DNA of 64,000 nt from Symbiodinium natans (GCA_905221605.1 CAJNDS010001269.1:250001-314000), one strand, 5' to 3'. Positions 10,253 to 20,518 are shown, counted from the first letter of the stretch. Translations and numbers: made by a program. Notes: generated from the sequence alone by a model not told the origin.

Positions 10253-10383
10253 TTTAGTAATCAGTGAATACAAATTTCTAGATTTGCGTAGAATTTACTA
10301 GACCTTCGTACCCAGTCCTAGATTTCTAAATTAAAATTACTCTTTCTAAGGCGGCGGGCTGGGTTGACATCGCCAATCGGGAT

Positions 10384-10830
10384 TGCAACCCTCTGCGGGT
10401 TTCGGCGTGGTCGCGGTGCTAAAACCGTCGTTTTGTTACGTTTCTTGATTTGCGCGGACAACCCTCTGCGGGTTTCGGCGTGGTCGCGGTGCCAAACCGT
10501 CGTTTTTTTACGTTTCTTTGTGGCCGCGGACAACCCTCTGCGGGTGATCGCCGGGTCGCGGTGCTAAAGCCGTCGTTTTTGGTACTTTTTTCGTGGCTGC
10601 AGACAACCCTCTGCGGGTTTCGGCGTTGGCACGGTGCCAAAACCGTGGTGTTTTTGCGTTTTTTGACATACAAACGTAACCCCTCTGCGGCTTTCGGCGT
10701 TGGCGCGGTGCCGAAACCCTCGTGTTTTTGCGTTTCTTGACATGCAAACGTAACCCCTCTGCGGGTTTTCGCGTGGTCGCGGTGCTAAAACCGTAGTGTT
10801 TTTGCGTTTTTTGCGTTTGTTTTTCGACTT
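10384..10830 (+). repeat. 73-bp satellite, 6 copies
   Basis: CTCTGCGG recurs at 10391, 10464, 10536, 10609, 10683 and 10757, spacings 73, 72, 73, 74 and 74. Each unit carries TTTCGGCGTGGTCGCGGTGC and an ACCGTCGTTTTT-like block. Units differ by 10-20%, so the array is older than the 51-bp one. Confidence 0.95.
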
Positions 10831-10835
10831 GTGTA

Positions 10836-11415
10836 GTACAGACGTAGTATGCTGGGGACTTCCGTGGCTGGAAAATCGAGTTTTGTAGTACAAATGTAGT
10901 ACGCAGGGGACGCCCGGAGCTTCCGTGGCTGGAAAGTCGACTTTTGTAGTACAAACGTAGTACGCCGCGGACACGCGGAGCTTCCGTAGCTGGAAAGTCG
11001 ACTTTTGTAGTACAGACGTATAGTACACCGGGGACGCCCGGAGCTTCCGTGGCTGGGAAAGTCGATTTTTTGTAGTACAAACGTAGTACGCCGCGGACAC
11101 GCGGAGCTTCCGTAGCTGGAAAGTCGACTTTTGTAGTACAGACGTATAGTATGCCGGGGGCGCCCGGAGTTTCCGTGGCTGGAAAAACGACTTTTGTAGT
11201 ACAAACGTAGTACGCCGCGCACACGCGGAGCTTCCGTGGCTGGAAAGTCGACTTTTGTAATACAGACGTATAGTACGCCGGGGACGCCCGGAGCTTCCGT
11301 GGCTGGAAAGTCGACTTTTTGTAGTACTCACGTAGTACGCCGCGCACACGCGGAGCTTCCGTGGCTGGAAAGTCGACTTTTTGTAGTACAGACGTATAGT
11401 ACGCCGCGGACGCCC
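10836..11415 (+). repeat. 62-bp satellite with alternating A/B units (about 125-bp dimer)
   Basis: TTCCGT(G/A)GCTGG recurs at 10860, 10921, 10982, 11045, 11108, 11171, 11232, 11295 and 11357 (spacing 61-63). Two unit types tend to alternate: GACGCCCGGAG with GTGGCTGG, and GACACGCGGAG often with GTAGCTGG. Their 3' parts, ACAAACGTAGTACG and ACAGACGTATAGTACG, also alternate. This is a higher-order dimer. Confidence 0.93.
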
Positions 11416-11424
11416 TGGGCATCT

Positions 11425-11960
11425 GAAAACACCGCAAATAGCATGGTAACGGACATCTGGCCGCTTGAAAACACCGCAAATAGCATGGTAACGGACATCT
11501 GGCCGCTTGAAAACACCGCAAATAGCATGGTAACGGACATCTGGGCGCTTGAAAACACCGCAAATAGCACGGTAACGGACATCTGGGCGCATGAAAACGC
11601 CGCAAATAGCATGGTAACGGACATCTGGCCGCTTGAAAACACCGCAAATAGCATGGTAACGGACATCTGGGCGCTTGAAAACACCGCAAATAGCACGGTA
11701 ACGGACATCTGGGCGCATGAAAACGCCGCAAATAGCACGGTAACGGACATCTGGCCGCTTGAAAACACTGCAAATAGCACGGTAACGGACATCTGGGCGC
11801 TTGAAAACACCGCAAATAGCATGGTAACGGACATCTGGGCGCATGAAGACGCCGCAAATAGCATGGTAACGGACATCTGGGCGCTTGAAAACACTGCAAA
11901 TAGCATGGTAACGGACATCTGGGCGCTTGAAAACACCGCAAGTAGCATGGAAGCGGAATT
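11425..11960 (+). repeat. 42-bp satellite, 12 full copies with 126-bp higher-order trimer
   Basis: GAAAACACCGCAAATAGC begins at 11425 and again exactly 504 bp later at 11929, so twelve units are in perfect 42-bp register. The last six bases follow the order CCGCTT, GCGCTT, GCGCAT for three complete cycles (units 2-10). The unit after each GCGCAT always carries AACGCC or GACGCC, confirming a 126-bp trimer. As 42 is divisible by 3, all frames look repetitive; the + frame reads ENTANSMVTDIWAL-like 14-mers. Confidence 0.97.
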
Positions 11961-12029
11961 CCGGACATACTTGAAAACCTCGCAAATAGCATTCCCGCCG
12001 CGGACACCCGGAGCTTGCGTGTCGAAACC

Positions 12030-12500
12030 ATCGCAAATAAACCATCGCAAATATCGCGGGACTCAAATTCCTCGAAACCCTTGCAAATGTCGCGGGACTC
12101 GAAATCCGGGGCCTCGAAAACCTCGCAAATATCGTGGGACTCGAATTCCTCGAAAACCTCGCAAATATCATGGGACTCGACTTCCGGGGCCTCGAAAACC
12201 TCCCGAATTCGCTGGTTCCAAAAACCATCGCGAAAACCATGGTCCCCGAATTCTCTGCTTCCAAAACCATCGCAAATCCATGGTCCCCGAATTCGCTGGT
12301 TCCAAAACCATCGCAAATACCATGGTCCCCGAATTCGCTTTTTCCAGAAGCATCGCACATACCATGGTCCCCGAAATCGCTGTTTCCAAAACCATCGCAA
12401 AAACCATGATCGCGAAAACCATGGCCCCCGAATTCGCTGGTTCCAAAAGCATCGCAAGTATACCATGGTCCCCGAATTCGCTGGTTCCAAAACCATCGCA
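12030..12500 (+). repeat. diverged 36-44-bp satellite sharing the AAAACC-CGCAAAT core
   Basis: There are two subtypes. At 12050-12200, CCTCGCAAATATC alternates with GGGACTCGAATTCCTCG. At 12235-12500, GAATTCGCTGGTTCC is followed by AAAACCATCGCAAAT and CCATGGTCCCC. GAATTC-like marks occur at 12248, 12289, 12331, 12373, 12430 and 12474, mostly 41-44 bp apart. The core matches the 42-bp array at 11.4 kb. Confidence 0.9.
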
Positions 12501-12756
12501 AATCAGACAAGTGCAGTGTACAAGTGACTATGCAACCATGTAAGTGCATACATTTGTCCAAGCGCATACACTTTGGCTGCAAAGAGTCAACTGCATGGAG
12601 TCAACGCGCGGCAAATCGATGCTTTCGGGCCATCCCTCTTCTAGTCGGTTTTTTGGTCCATGCATGGTACCTCGAGCTCTTGCTAAGCAGACACTGGGAT
12701 CGCTGAACGCTTCTGAGTCCACAGCACCACAGGACAGCAGACAGCACACCACCGCC

Positions 12757-12973
12757 CTACTTGAAGGTTCACGGGCAGTTACGTGGTCACTTCTCTAAAG
12801 TATGGTCCCGTCTGGGTCCTGATTATAAGGACGCGCCTCTATTCAGGGTGGCCCAACTGTGAGAAATGACCATATTATGTTGGGTTCGAAGGACCTCAAG
12901 TTTGAACAAAACTACTCACAACCATAGTTATTCCACTCAGAACCCCAGTTTTCACTACCCATGCACCTCCAGG
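12757..12973. mobile_element. family C element containing a family D-like insertion
   Basis: The left end CTACTTGAAGGTTCACGGGC and the right end CTACCCATGCACCTCCAGG are inverted repeats of family C. The interior (about 12798-12880) carries TATGGTCCCG, GGGTCCTGATTATAAGGAC and TTCAGGGTGGCCC in the order found in family D (26695-26796). Both levels are diverged. Confidence 0.5.
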
Positions 12974-12999
12974 TCAACCCTAAAGCCACAGAGACACGG

Positions 13000-13096
13000 A
13001 GAACCCTAAACCCTCAACCCTAAACCCTAGACCCTAAACCCTAAACCCTAAACCCTAAACCCTAGACCCTAGACCCTAAACCCTAAACCCTAAACC
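13000..13096 (-). repeat. CCCTAAA telomere-like array
   Basis: About 13 heptamers including CAACCCT and TAGACCC variants. Confidence 0.93.
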
Positions 13097-13209
13097 CACG
13101 AAGACACTGAGACCTTTGCCTCTGCTGAGCGACGATCTGCCGACGCTGCTCGACCAGTCGAGCCATGCGGTCCTGCGGAGTGGTGATCAGCTGGTGAATC
13201 TTATAATTA

Positions 13210-13257
13210 TAGGGTTGGGTTTAGGGTTTAGGGTTTAGGGTTTAGGGTTTAGGGTTT
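13210..13257 (+). repeat. TTTAGGG telomere-like tract
   Basis: Six heptamers, facing the opposite way to the tract at 13.0 kb; the pair flanks about 110 bp of unique sequence. Confidence 0.93.
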
Positions 13258-13439
13258 CTTAAGGGAGGGGGGGTTTCAAGGGGGGTATGTAGCCCAAGGT
13301 TCCCTACTACTCCCTATAAGAGAGGGTTTGTGTGCGGATTATCTGTTCATGAACTATGAGGTTTAGGGTTCGGGGTTTAGGGTTTAGGGTGGCTTTTGTC
13401 CAAAAGCCCTCTTGCTTCAGTTCACCTCGTTTTGCGGGA

Positions 13440-13460
13440 GGGGGGGGGGGGGGGGGGGGG
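13440..13460 (+). repeat. poly(G) run, about 21
   Basis: An uninterrupted G run followed by CCCC. Confidence 0.9.
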
Positions 13461-14184
13461 CCCCTGCTTTGATGGCCAACATAGGAAAATGTGGACAAGA
13501 AAGGTCCGGATCTACGATGAAGGGTTTGGGTGGGGTGTTGGTTCATGACCAGGTAGGGCCGAATTAGGGTTTCAGGCTCTAGTAATGTAGGGTTTAGGGT
13601 TTAGTGGGGAGACACAGCCAGATACATCTCAAGGCGAACTCCCAAGTATGTGAATGCCCATGGGTTGTTGTAGGAGTGCGGCTTCAAGCCAGTCATAGCT
13701 ATAGGTACCCTACTCATAACCCCCAGAAAAAAGGAACCCAAAACCCTAAACTGTAGTTGTAAGTAGGTTTATGGGGAGGGGGGGCCCAAGTGGATGGTCA
13801 GGGGATACAAGTCTTCCCCGATCTTGGCCGAGGGTGCCCCTGCTAGGCAACCCTAATACTCGAGTTGCCTTGCGAACAAAAAAACTCACAAAAACCCGGG
13901 TCTAGGGTTTAGGGTTTAGGGTTTAGGGTCTCTCCTAACCTGAGGGATTGCATGATAGGTTTACGCTGCCTCACAGTAAGGGCCGCCTGGAACTCCAGAA
14001 GCCCGACGCCCTGAACCCGAATTCCCCCTGAACTCTTAGAATGCATGCATGCTCAACTCGGACCCCGTGGATTCAAAAGCCCATGTCGTTTGGGGGTTCA
14101 TAGGGTTGCTTGGGGTTTTAGGGCATTTTTTGCCGGGTTATTTCGGGAAGACGGGGACGCTGTTGAAAGAAGGGGAGAAGGGGC

Positions 14185-14470
14185 GAGGAGGCTTTAGGCT
14201 TTAGGCTTTGGGGTTTGGGGTTCAGGGCTTGGGGTTTACAACTGCTGCCCTCAGGGTTTAGGAAATTAGGGTTCATGTCGGCACTCCTTGCCCAAGACCC
14301 AATTCCTTGCAAAGCTTGCGGAGTTCAATGTCTCAAGTCGGATAGGGTATCTATAGGGTTTAGAGGGTTTAGAGAGCTTAGAGGGTTTTTTTTGGGGTTT
14401 AGGGTGGGGTTCGTGGTTTTCGGGTTTTGGGGTTTCGGGGCAAGGGCTTTGAGGTTTAGTGTCTGAGATG
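14185..14470 (+). repeat. highly degenerate TTTAGGG region
   Basis: GGGTTTAGAGGG, GGGTTTGGGG and GGCTTTAGG-like words are scattered over about 280 bp. They create FRV/GFR-rich false peptides. Confidence 0.7.
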
Positions 14471-14524
14471 CCGGTGCCAGAAAGCAAACCATGCTGAGGG
14501 GGCCTCAAAGCCCTGACCAAAAAG

Positions 14525-14900
14525 TAGCTAACCTTAAGCCCAAAACCCTACATAAAGCCCCAAACCCTACACCTATAAACCCTGAAGAATCCAAAACCCT
14601 GAAACCTAAATTCCTTGATACCCTGAAACCTAAACTCCGAAACCCTAAACCCCTACCCAAAAAACTTGAAACCCCATACAATCCTGAAACCCCAGAACCC
14701 TAAATCGTAAACCCCTAAACCCCTAAACGCAAAAAAACCCTGAAACCCTAAACAATCCTGAAGCCCCAAGACTCTAAACCCAAAACCCCTAAATCCCTGA
14801 ACCCTAAAACTCTGAAACCCTAAACCCTGCACCCTAAACCCTGCAATCCAGAAACGCCACAATTCTAAACCCCAAACCCTAAACCCAGAAACCCTAAACC
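14525..14900 (-). repeat. highly degenerate CCCTAAA region
   Basis: AAACCCTGAAACC, AACCCCTAAACC and similar 7- to 9-mers, opposite in orientation to the preceding degenerate block. It merges into the 9-bp array. Confidence 0.75.
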
Positions 14901-15042
14901 AAACCCTATAAACCCTATAAACCCTATAAACCCTATAAACCCTATAAACCCTATAAACCCTATAAACCCTATAAACCCTATAAACCCTATAAACCCCATA
15001 AACCCTATAAACCCTATAAACCCTAAACCCAGAAACCCTAAA
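14901..15042 (-). repeat. 9-bp array (AAACCCTAT), about 13 copies
   Basis: AAACCCTAT repeats from 14901 to about 15020 with one CCCCAT variant, then returns to AAACCCT. It is a telomere heptamer extended by two bases and homogenised. Minus frames read (VYR)n or (IGF)n, artefacts. Confidence 0.95.
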
Positions 15043-15593
15043 CCCTTGCCGCCAGGTCTCAGCACTCGCGGCCGGTAGCGGCGGGAGAAGAGCCAACTGC
15101 CAGGCTTCCTCCAAAGGGTTCGTTTGTCGGGTTTTGGGTTTATATAGGGTTTAGGGTTTATAGGGTATAGGGTTTAGGGCCCAGAGGGTGGCTGTTGTAG
15201 TAACCCCTAAGTGTGTTTCCAATGGACTCGTGTCTTGGGGCTCAACTAAAACTTTAAGGTTAGGGTACGAAAATCACGAAAACATACTTAGTATATGGTT
15301 TGTGGGGCACCGACTTCCGTTTTACTACGAGTCGACCGTCTCGGTCTCGGAAGCCCTTCTGGGTATAGGAGGGAACTGTGAGCCCTGAACCCCTTGACAC
15401 AGGAAACAAAGGCAATACTGTAGTATGGGTTTTAAGGCTTCGGGGTTCGATTAGGGCTCCAAGTTAAGGGTTTAGTTGACGCGGTTCAGAGCCTGGGGCA
15501 ACCTGATGCATCCTGTTCACCCTTCACTTGCAAAGTTCACAACTTCTTGCCTCGAAGCCTCAAACCCTAGAGCCTCAACAGCGGGCTTGCTTG

Positions 15594-15690
15594 CTGGTTC
15601 TTAGTAGGGGATGAAGGAATGACGTACCTGTATACTCCCTTACAGGTAATAATATAGGGCCCTCATCCCCTCATTCCTACTAAGAACCAG
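15594..15690. mobile_element. MITE-like palindromic element, family G copy 2
   Basis: The terminus CTGGTTCTTAGTAGGGGATG pairs with CATTCCTACTAAGAACCAG at the right end. Arms extend through GAAGGAATGA and TCATCCCCTCATTCC. Short spacer with TACAGGTAATAATA. About 97 bp, non-coding. Confidence 0.85.
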
Positions 15691-15801
15691 GCGGGTTAGG
15701 GCACAAAAGCTTCCTGGAGATTGCTCCAGGCTTGTCCATCAAGAGCTATGATTAGGCAATGGTTCAAATTGAGGGCATCGAAGTCCGCAGTAATGCATCA
15801 T

Positions 15802-15912
15802 CTAGGCTGCCCAGTAACCTAGGCTTAAAAAGGGTGTCCTTTTTTGCTTAAAGGGGTTTATAAGGGAACCTAAACCCCCAAAAGGGGATAAGGGTACTAC
15901 TGGGCATCCTAG
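15802..15912. mobile_element. MITE-like element, family B copy, TSD TCAT
   Basis: Left end CTAGGCTGCCCAGTAACC; right end GGGTACTACTGGGCATCCTAG. TCAT flanks both sides (15798-15801 and 15913-15916). Diverged from other B copies but with the same internal order (GGGTGTCCTTTTTT, TTTATAAGGGAACC). Confidence 0.8.
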
Positions 15913-16049
15913 TCATAATGAGGTTCACAGCTGCCTCACTGCGTGAAGTGCGCAGGCCACGTACACGATCAGGATCAACCCGCAGAAGGCACCTCGGTCT
16001 CTGCCAAAGGGGCCCGGAGCGCCCCTGAAAGCCCAAGCCAAGTACACCT

Positions 16050-16086
16050 GACCCTAAACCCTAAACCCTAAACCCTAAACCCTAAA
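16050..16086 (-). repeat. CCCTAAA telomere-like tract
   Basis: Five heptamers, followed by degenerate copies to about 16195. Confidence 0.88.
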
Positions 16087-16610
16087 GCAAAACCCAAACC
16101 TGAAGCCCGAAGCCCCCTGAACCCTGTACCCTACCGCAAACCCTAGACCTGAAATCTTGAACCCTATAGACCCTAAACCTGCAACCCTAAACCCCAGGCT
16201 GGCGAGAGCCATTTAGGTTCAGCATTGAAACGGGGTTTTTTGGGGAACCATAGATATCCCCCCCTTAAACCCTAAGCCTTAAACCCTAAACCCCAAGCAT
16301 GCAGCCTGACGCGGTGTACGGACAAATCCTTAAAATCAAGGGTTGGGGGTAGTCGGAGTTGCTGAGTGCATGGGTGAGCTGGACATGGGGTTGGTAGTTT
16401 AGGGTTTATAGGGTTTAGGGTTTAGGGCTGCTTGGAGTTTAGGGTTTAAGGTTTATGTAGGGGGTCTGGGGATCAAGGCCCCCGAGCTTGGAACCATCCA
16501 CAACTCCCCTTGGGCGCAGACCTACACCCAAGGCGAGGTTCTCGTAGAACTCGAGGGTGACTCCTCGAACCCTAAACCTCAAACCCTACGCCCGAAACCC
16601 GGAACCCCAA

Positions 16611-16734
16611 GACCTGTTTGCTTAAGAACCCCGCACACAATAAACATATTCTTCCCTACAACGGCAATATGGGGGGGGGGGGATTATTGTCTAATTATTT
16701 GGGGGGGGGGGGGGGGTTCTCAAGCAAACAGTAG
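16611..16734. mobile_element. MITE-like element, family A copy with internal G runs
   Basis: CCTGTTTGCTTAAGAACCCC on the left and GGTTCTCAAGCAAACAGTAG on the right form terminal inverted repeats. Two poly(G) runs (about 16672-16682 and 16701-16716) lie inside, the second abutting the right arm. I do not see a clear target duplication. Confidence 0.7.
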
Positions 16735-16763
16735 CTGCAAACCCGTTAAAACCCCAGGGGCCG

Positions 16764-16838
16764 TACTTCAGAAGCCTTGAAGGAGGGTAAGGGACTGGAT
16801 TAAGGGACCATGCAACTTCCCTTAGAGTATCTTGAAGA
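16764..16838. mobile_element. partial family H element
   Basis: AAGGGACTGGATTAAGGGACC, split here as AAGGGACTGG and ATTAAGGGACC, followed by ATGCAACTTCCCTTAGA, matches the right arm of the complete family H element at 63297-63448. Confidence 0.45.
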
Positions 16839-16839
16839 T

Positions 16840-17115
16840 CTTGAGCCTAGCCAAGATGGAGCCGACATGAGCCGACGTTCAACTGGCTCAGGGTGCTGTC
16901 AAGGGTTGGAGCCAGCTTCTTAGTCTACCCATTTCAACACTGGGTTTGGGGGCTTTTACGCATTGAAAGGATTCGACCCGGGATTGGGAAGCTTTCTAGG
17001 GCGCAGCATGAGGGCATGCAACCTGCTGCATGCCTCCTGAGAGGAACGCCGGGAAACCCGGAAGCACGCCAACTGATCCAGGTGATGAGTTATAAGCCCC
17101 ATTAACATCCGTCAA
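16840..17115. other. unassigned sequence
   Basis: A 70-codon + strand frame (16893-17105) is open with non-repeat composition, but no motif or splice context convinces me. Confidence 0.35.
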
Positions 17116-17457
17116 CTAAAGTTCGTAAACCCTAAACCCTAAACCCATAAACCCTAAACCCTTTCTATAGCAGAGGGGGCAGGGAGGAGGGGGAGGGCCC
17201 CGGCTGCGAGAGGGGACTCGCGAGCCGCAAGAGTCTCCTGTCACTTTGATGCTCGCCTTGTGCGACCGATTGGTGAAGTCCTCAGCAGCTTCCCTCAAAC
17301 CCAAAAGCCCTAAATGCCTGAACCCGATAAAACCCCAAAAACCTCTAAGTCCTAAACCGTGAAGCCTGTACCCCTAAGGATCTGGGAGCACAAGCAAGGG
17401 GAGCATTGGAGAACTCCTTTGCCACAAAAGGGCATGGCGCTTGGGGCCTAGGGATCA

Positions 17458-17512
17458 TGTGGTGTCCCCAACCACTATAAAATCATAGATAGGATAAGGA
17501 CACCACAATAGC
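17458..17512. repeat. short palindrome (TGTGGTGTCC / GGACACCACA)
   Basis: A 10-bp inverted repeat with a spacer of about 35 bp; possibly a remnant of a short fold-back element. Confidence 0.55.
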
Positions 17513-17568
17513 AGATTATAGTAGTAAGGTCCCGCTTGGGGCAACTGCATAGCCCATCTTAGTTTTAG

Positions 17569-17633
17569 TGTTTAGGGTTTAGGGTTTAGGGTTTAGGGTT
17601 TAGGGTTTAGGGTTTAGGGTTTAGGGTTTAGGA
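17569..17633 (+). repeat. TTTAGGG telomere-like array
   Basis: Nine perfect heptamers. Confidence 0.95.
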
Positions 17634-17804
17634 AAATTCACGAATTCCTTAATTACGTTTCAGCGGCCAACACACCCGCAAGGGAGCATGACATGCCAAG
17701 AAGGCCAAGCCACGTTGTTGCGGGTGCTGGCAATGTGATGGCTTCCGACCTGCATGCTGAACTGCTTCACGCCCTCTCCCTTTCTGTCTCTCGGTCTCTC
17801 TCTG

Positions 17805-17881
17805 TCTCCCTCCCTCTCCCTCTCCCTCTCCCTCTCCCTCTCCCTCTCCCTCTGCCTCTCCCTCTCCCTCTCCCTCTCCCT

Positions 17882-17925
<44 letters not shown>
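17805..17925 (+). repeat. (CCCTCT)n / (CT)n microsatellite
   Basis: About 13 CCCTCT hexamers with one GCCTCT variant, then about 15 CT dinucleotides. It is followed by GTCGGTACGTCGGTCGG-like tetramers to about 17980. Long LSLSLS or REREGE frames here are artefacts. Confidence 0.95.
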
Positions 17926-18232
17926 GTCTGTGTATCTGTCGGTACGTCGGTCGGTACGTCGGTCTGTCCGTACGTCCTTCTTGTGGGTAGAAGGCTTAAG
18001 CGGCGACCCGCAGTAAGACATGAGAGTTGAGCGTCCTCAAGCTGCAACCCGACGCCCTAATGCGTCCAGTCACCGTCTTCATCTCGACAAGGCCGCCGTC
18101 GAAGTAAGCAGAGGCTCCGTTAAGTTGCTTGCAGTTGGTCCTTGGTACATTGGTGGGCTTTCAGGCTGTTCTGGGTTCGGGGCTTTTGCCCCCCCCCCAT
18201 GTGTATTCGATGTGTCTATCTACATGTACGCG

Positions 18233-18258
18233 CATATATATATATATATACATATATG
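18233..18258. repeat. (AT)n microsatellite
   Basis: Alternating AT/TA with an AC interruption; neighbouring sequence to 18308 is also AT-dinucleotide rich. Confidence 0.9.
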
Positions 18259-18615
18259 CATACATATCGCTGATTTGTATCTGTGTATGCGTGTATATAT
18301 GTATATAATATAGAGACAGAGAGAAGGGAAGGGAGTCTTGGGTGGAATGTCAGGCAAGGAGGGCAGCCAAGATTCTCGGAGTTCTGGTCGTTCGTCTCGG
18401 GATCACCTCGGATGCAGGGTTCGGACTTCCAAAAAGTGCTCTGCTCTTGGAAGACGTGGGTGAGCCGAACCCCGAACCCGCATAAACCTTGAGTGCGCTC
18501 ACGGCAAAACGCGCGCCCAATTCATTTGCCGAGGGACAGGTCACAATCTGGTCCTGCAGCACATCATGCCAATTATAAAAAAAGCCTTGCATGCATAAAC
18601 ATACAAATATCTAAC

Positions 18616-18648
18616 TATATATACATATATATATATATATATATACAC
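18616..18648. repeat. (AT)n microsatellite
   Basis: About 16 AT dinucleotides with one AC. Confidence 0.92.
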
Positions 18649-18659
18649 ATGTATTTTTA

Positions 18660-19238
18660 TATTCAAGAAGAGCCTGTGGAAAGAACTGCAAGGAATGTCT
18701 GAATGCTACACGTGCACGAAAACTCAGTATCACCAGCATCACCAGAATCATCAGGCAGTCAGGCAGTCGTTCTTTCGTAACATTTTTGGCTTGGTTTGGG
18801 GGCTCAAGTTTTGGCAGCTGTGGCTACCATTTCTCTGCTGTTTAAGTATGAAACTCATATCCTCGTACCTGACACAGACCGAGAAGGAAGAAACCAACCA
18901 AACTGGCATAGAGGGGAGCAAGGGAGGGATCTTCTTACACGCACCACTCAGCAAGGAAAACAGGCGGTTCAAGGGTTTAGGTTTTTTTCTTACGTAAGTA
19001 CAAGATGGTGCTCGATCTAAGCAGAGACATGGGGGGGGGGGGGGGGGGGCAGGTTGGGTTCCATTCATCCCTGAGCTCTTGATCGTACAGTGGGCGGGAA
19101 GCTTTCCCTGTATACTTGCTCCTGTCTTGGGCAGTTGCCACCTTCACTGTTACATCCCGACCCTCCCGGCACCTGGTCCAAGAAGGCGAACCGATCAACC
19201 AGCTTCCTGCCAGCCTTGGACACATTGCTTCCATAGTA
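18660..19238. other. unassigned sequence with poly(G) run
   Basis: Contains a G19 run at 19031-19049. Frames of 74-105 codons exist on both strands but overlap one another and show no domain. Confidence 0.4.
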
Positions 19239-19341
19239 CCCTAAGGGTCTACCCAAAATAGCGAATACTAGGGTTAACGTACCTTCTATACAAGGACTTT
19301 AGGGCCCAAGTATATAATAATGAGGTACATGGACCCGTAGG
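19239..19341. mobile_element. MITE-like element, family E copy 3
   Basis: Left end CCCTAAGGGTCTACCC; right end GAGGTACATGGACCCGTAGG. The right inner arm GGGCCCAAGTATATAA matches other E copies; the left inner arm is diverged. Confidence 0.6.
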
Positions 19342-19892
19342 TGTAACCTTAGCTCGGGACCCTAACTTCATACCGATTCCGGTACCTCTTTCAACAAGCT
19401 CCACTAGGGTGCCGACGGGATTTGTCATGAGCCTGTAGGTTCACTCTGGCCAGACCTTCTCTGGGTAAACCCTAAACCCAAAACCCAAAACCCAAAACCA
19501 GATATACTTGGGTTTGGCTTGAGGCAACTGCCGTGGCATCTGGGCATCACGCGGTTTTCCAGTATTATGGGGAGGAGTTTAGGGTTTAAGGTTCAGGGTT
19601 TGGAATGTAGGGTAAACCGGGTACCGCTGGTCTGGTTTATGTAGGTTGATCATGGGCCCGTGTCCCGTCACAAAGGCAATAAGGGTACTTATGGGCAGCT
19701 CAAATCAGTTGCCTCATCATTCGGATTTGCGGCCGCGTCGAAGAGCAATGTGTGCCTCACAGGCTCTTTTGTGCTTCGGCGATTAACTCCCGAAACCTCA
19801 CAGGCGTTGCAGGGCTTGAGGGCCTTGTGCTGAGGTGGAGAGGTCAACCAAGATGGTTTGAACATCTTGTTGAAAAAGGACCCCGACCCCCG

Positions 19893-19912
19893 CTCTCTCT
19901 CTCTCTCTCGAG
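19893..19912. repeat. (CT)n microsatellite
   Basis: About nine CT dinucleotides. Confidence 0.9.
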
Positions 19913-20451
19913 CTCTATCTCTCTGCTGAGTCTGGAACCGCACCCTAGCCTCCCCTAAGCAGTGGCCCAACAAGACCTTCCCCAGCATTATGATAATGTC
20001 ATGGTCTTTGGGAGTCTTTAGAAACGCGTGAAAGTTAAACCCTGCCTAGACAACCCTGCCTGTCACACGCTCACACACCCTTTCTCCGCTAAACCACATT
20101 TCCCCTTCTAAAGGGTATTCAGGTGACTCCATTTGCAATGCCGGGCGACTTCTCCAAAGGCAAAGGAACCGTCTCGGAGCGCGACTGCACCTGAGCCATA
20201 GCACTACTAATCGTCTTGAGGGGGGAGTGTCTCAGAGGGTCACTCCTGCATCCCCATCCCGAGGGACCCCCCCCCCCTTTCCACCCCCATAGTAAAAGAC
20301 ACAATCACAACCCGACAGCACCGGAAACTCTGCAAACCTGCCCCAAGATCCCGAAAGTGTGAGGGAAACATCGGGTACAGGAGCTGGACTTGCACGGTCT
20401 TCTCCCAACTTAGGGCGGAAGCTTTGCGGGCAGTCTCACTCTGACTCCCCC

Positions 20452-20518
20452 GCTCTCTCTCGCTGCCTCGCTGTCGCCGGCTCCTATCTCTCTCTCTCTC
20501 GCTCTCTCTCTCTCGCAC
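20452..20518. repeat. interrupted (CT)n microsatellite
   Basis: CTCTCTCTCGCTGCC-type sequence with several G interruptions. Overlapping 105- and 139-codon frames on opposite strands are judged chance. Confidence 0.85.

Larger units (their letters stand above)
10564..12582 (-). other. long open frame across satellites, probably not a gene
   Basis: A 672-codon minus-strand frame is open across the 73-, 62- and 42-bp arrays. An overlapping 662-codon frame (10508-12496, same strand) and a 435-codon + strand frame (11236-12543) are open over the same DNA. The product is a patchwork of 14-residue repeats such as RPDVRYHAICGVFK with no domain, signal peptide or transmembrane pattern that I can identify. 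Simultaneous openness in several frames is what stop-free satellite units produce. A repeat protein cannot be excluded, but I favour artefact. Confidence 0.15.

Noticed and set aside
10029-10273. Three methionine-rich frames (MHFTLCTSLYAL repeats)
   Set aside because: The 14-bp tandem repeat gives a similar peptide in all three minus frames.
14653-15114. 153-codon VYR-repeat frame
   Set aside because: Minus-strand reading of the AAACCCTAT array.
17649-18047. 132-codon acidic/basic (REREGEGE) frame
   Set aside because: Translation of the CCCTCT/CT microsatellite.
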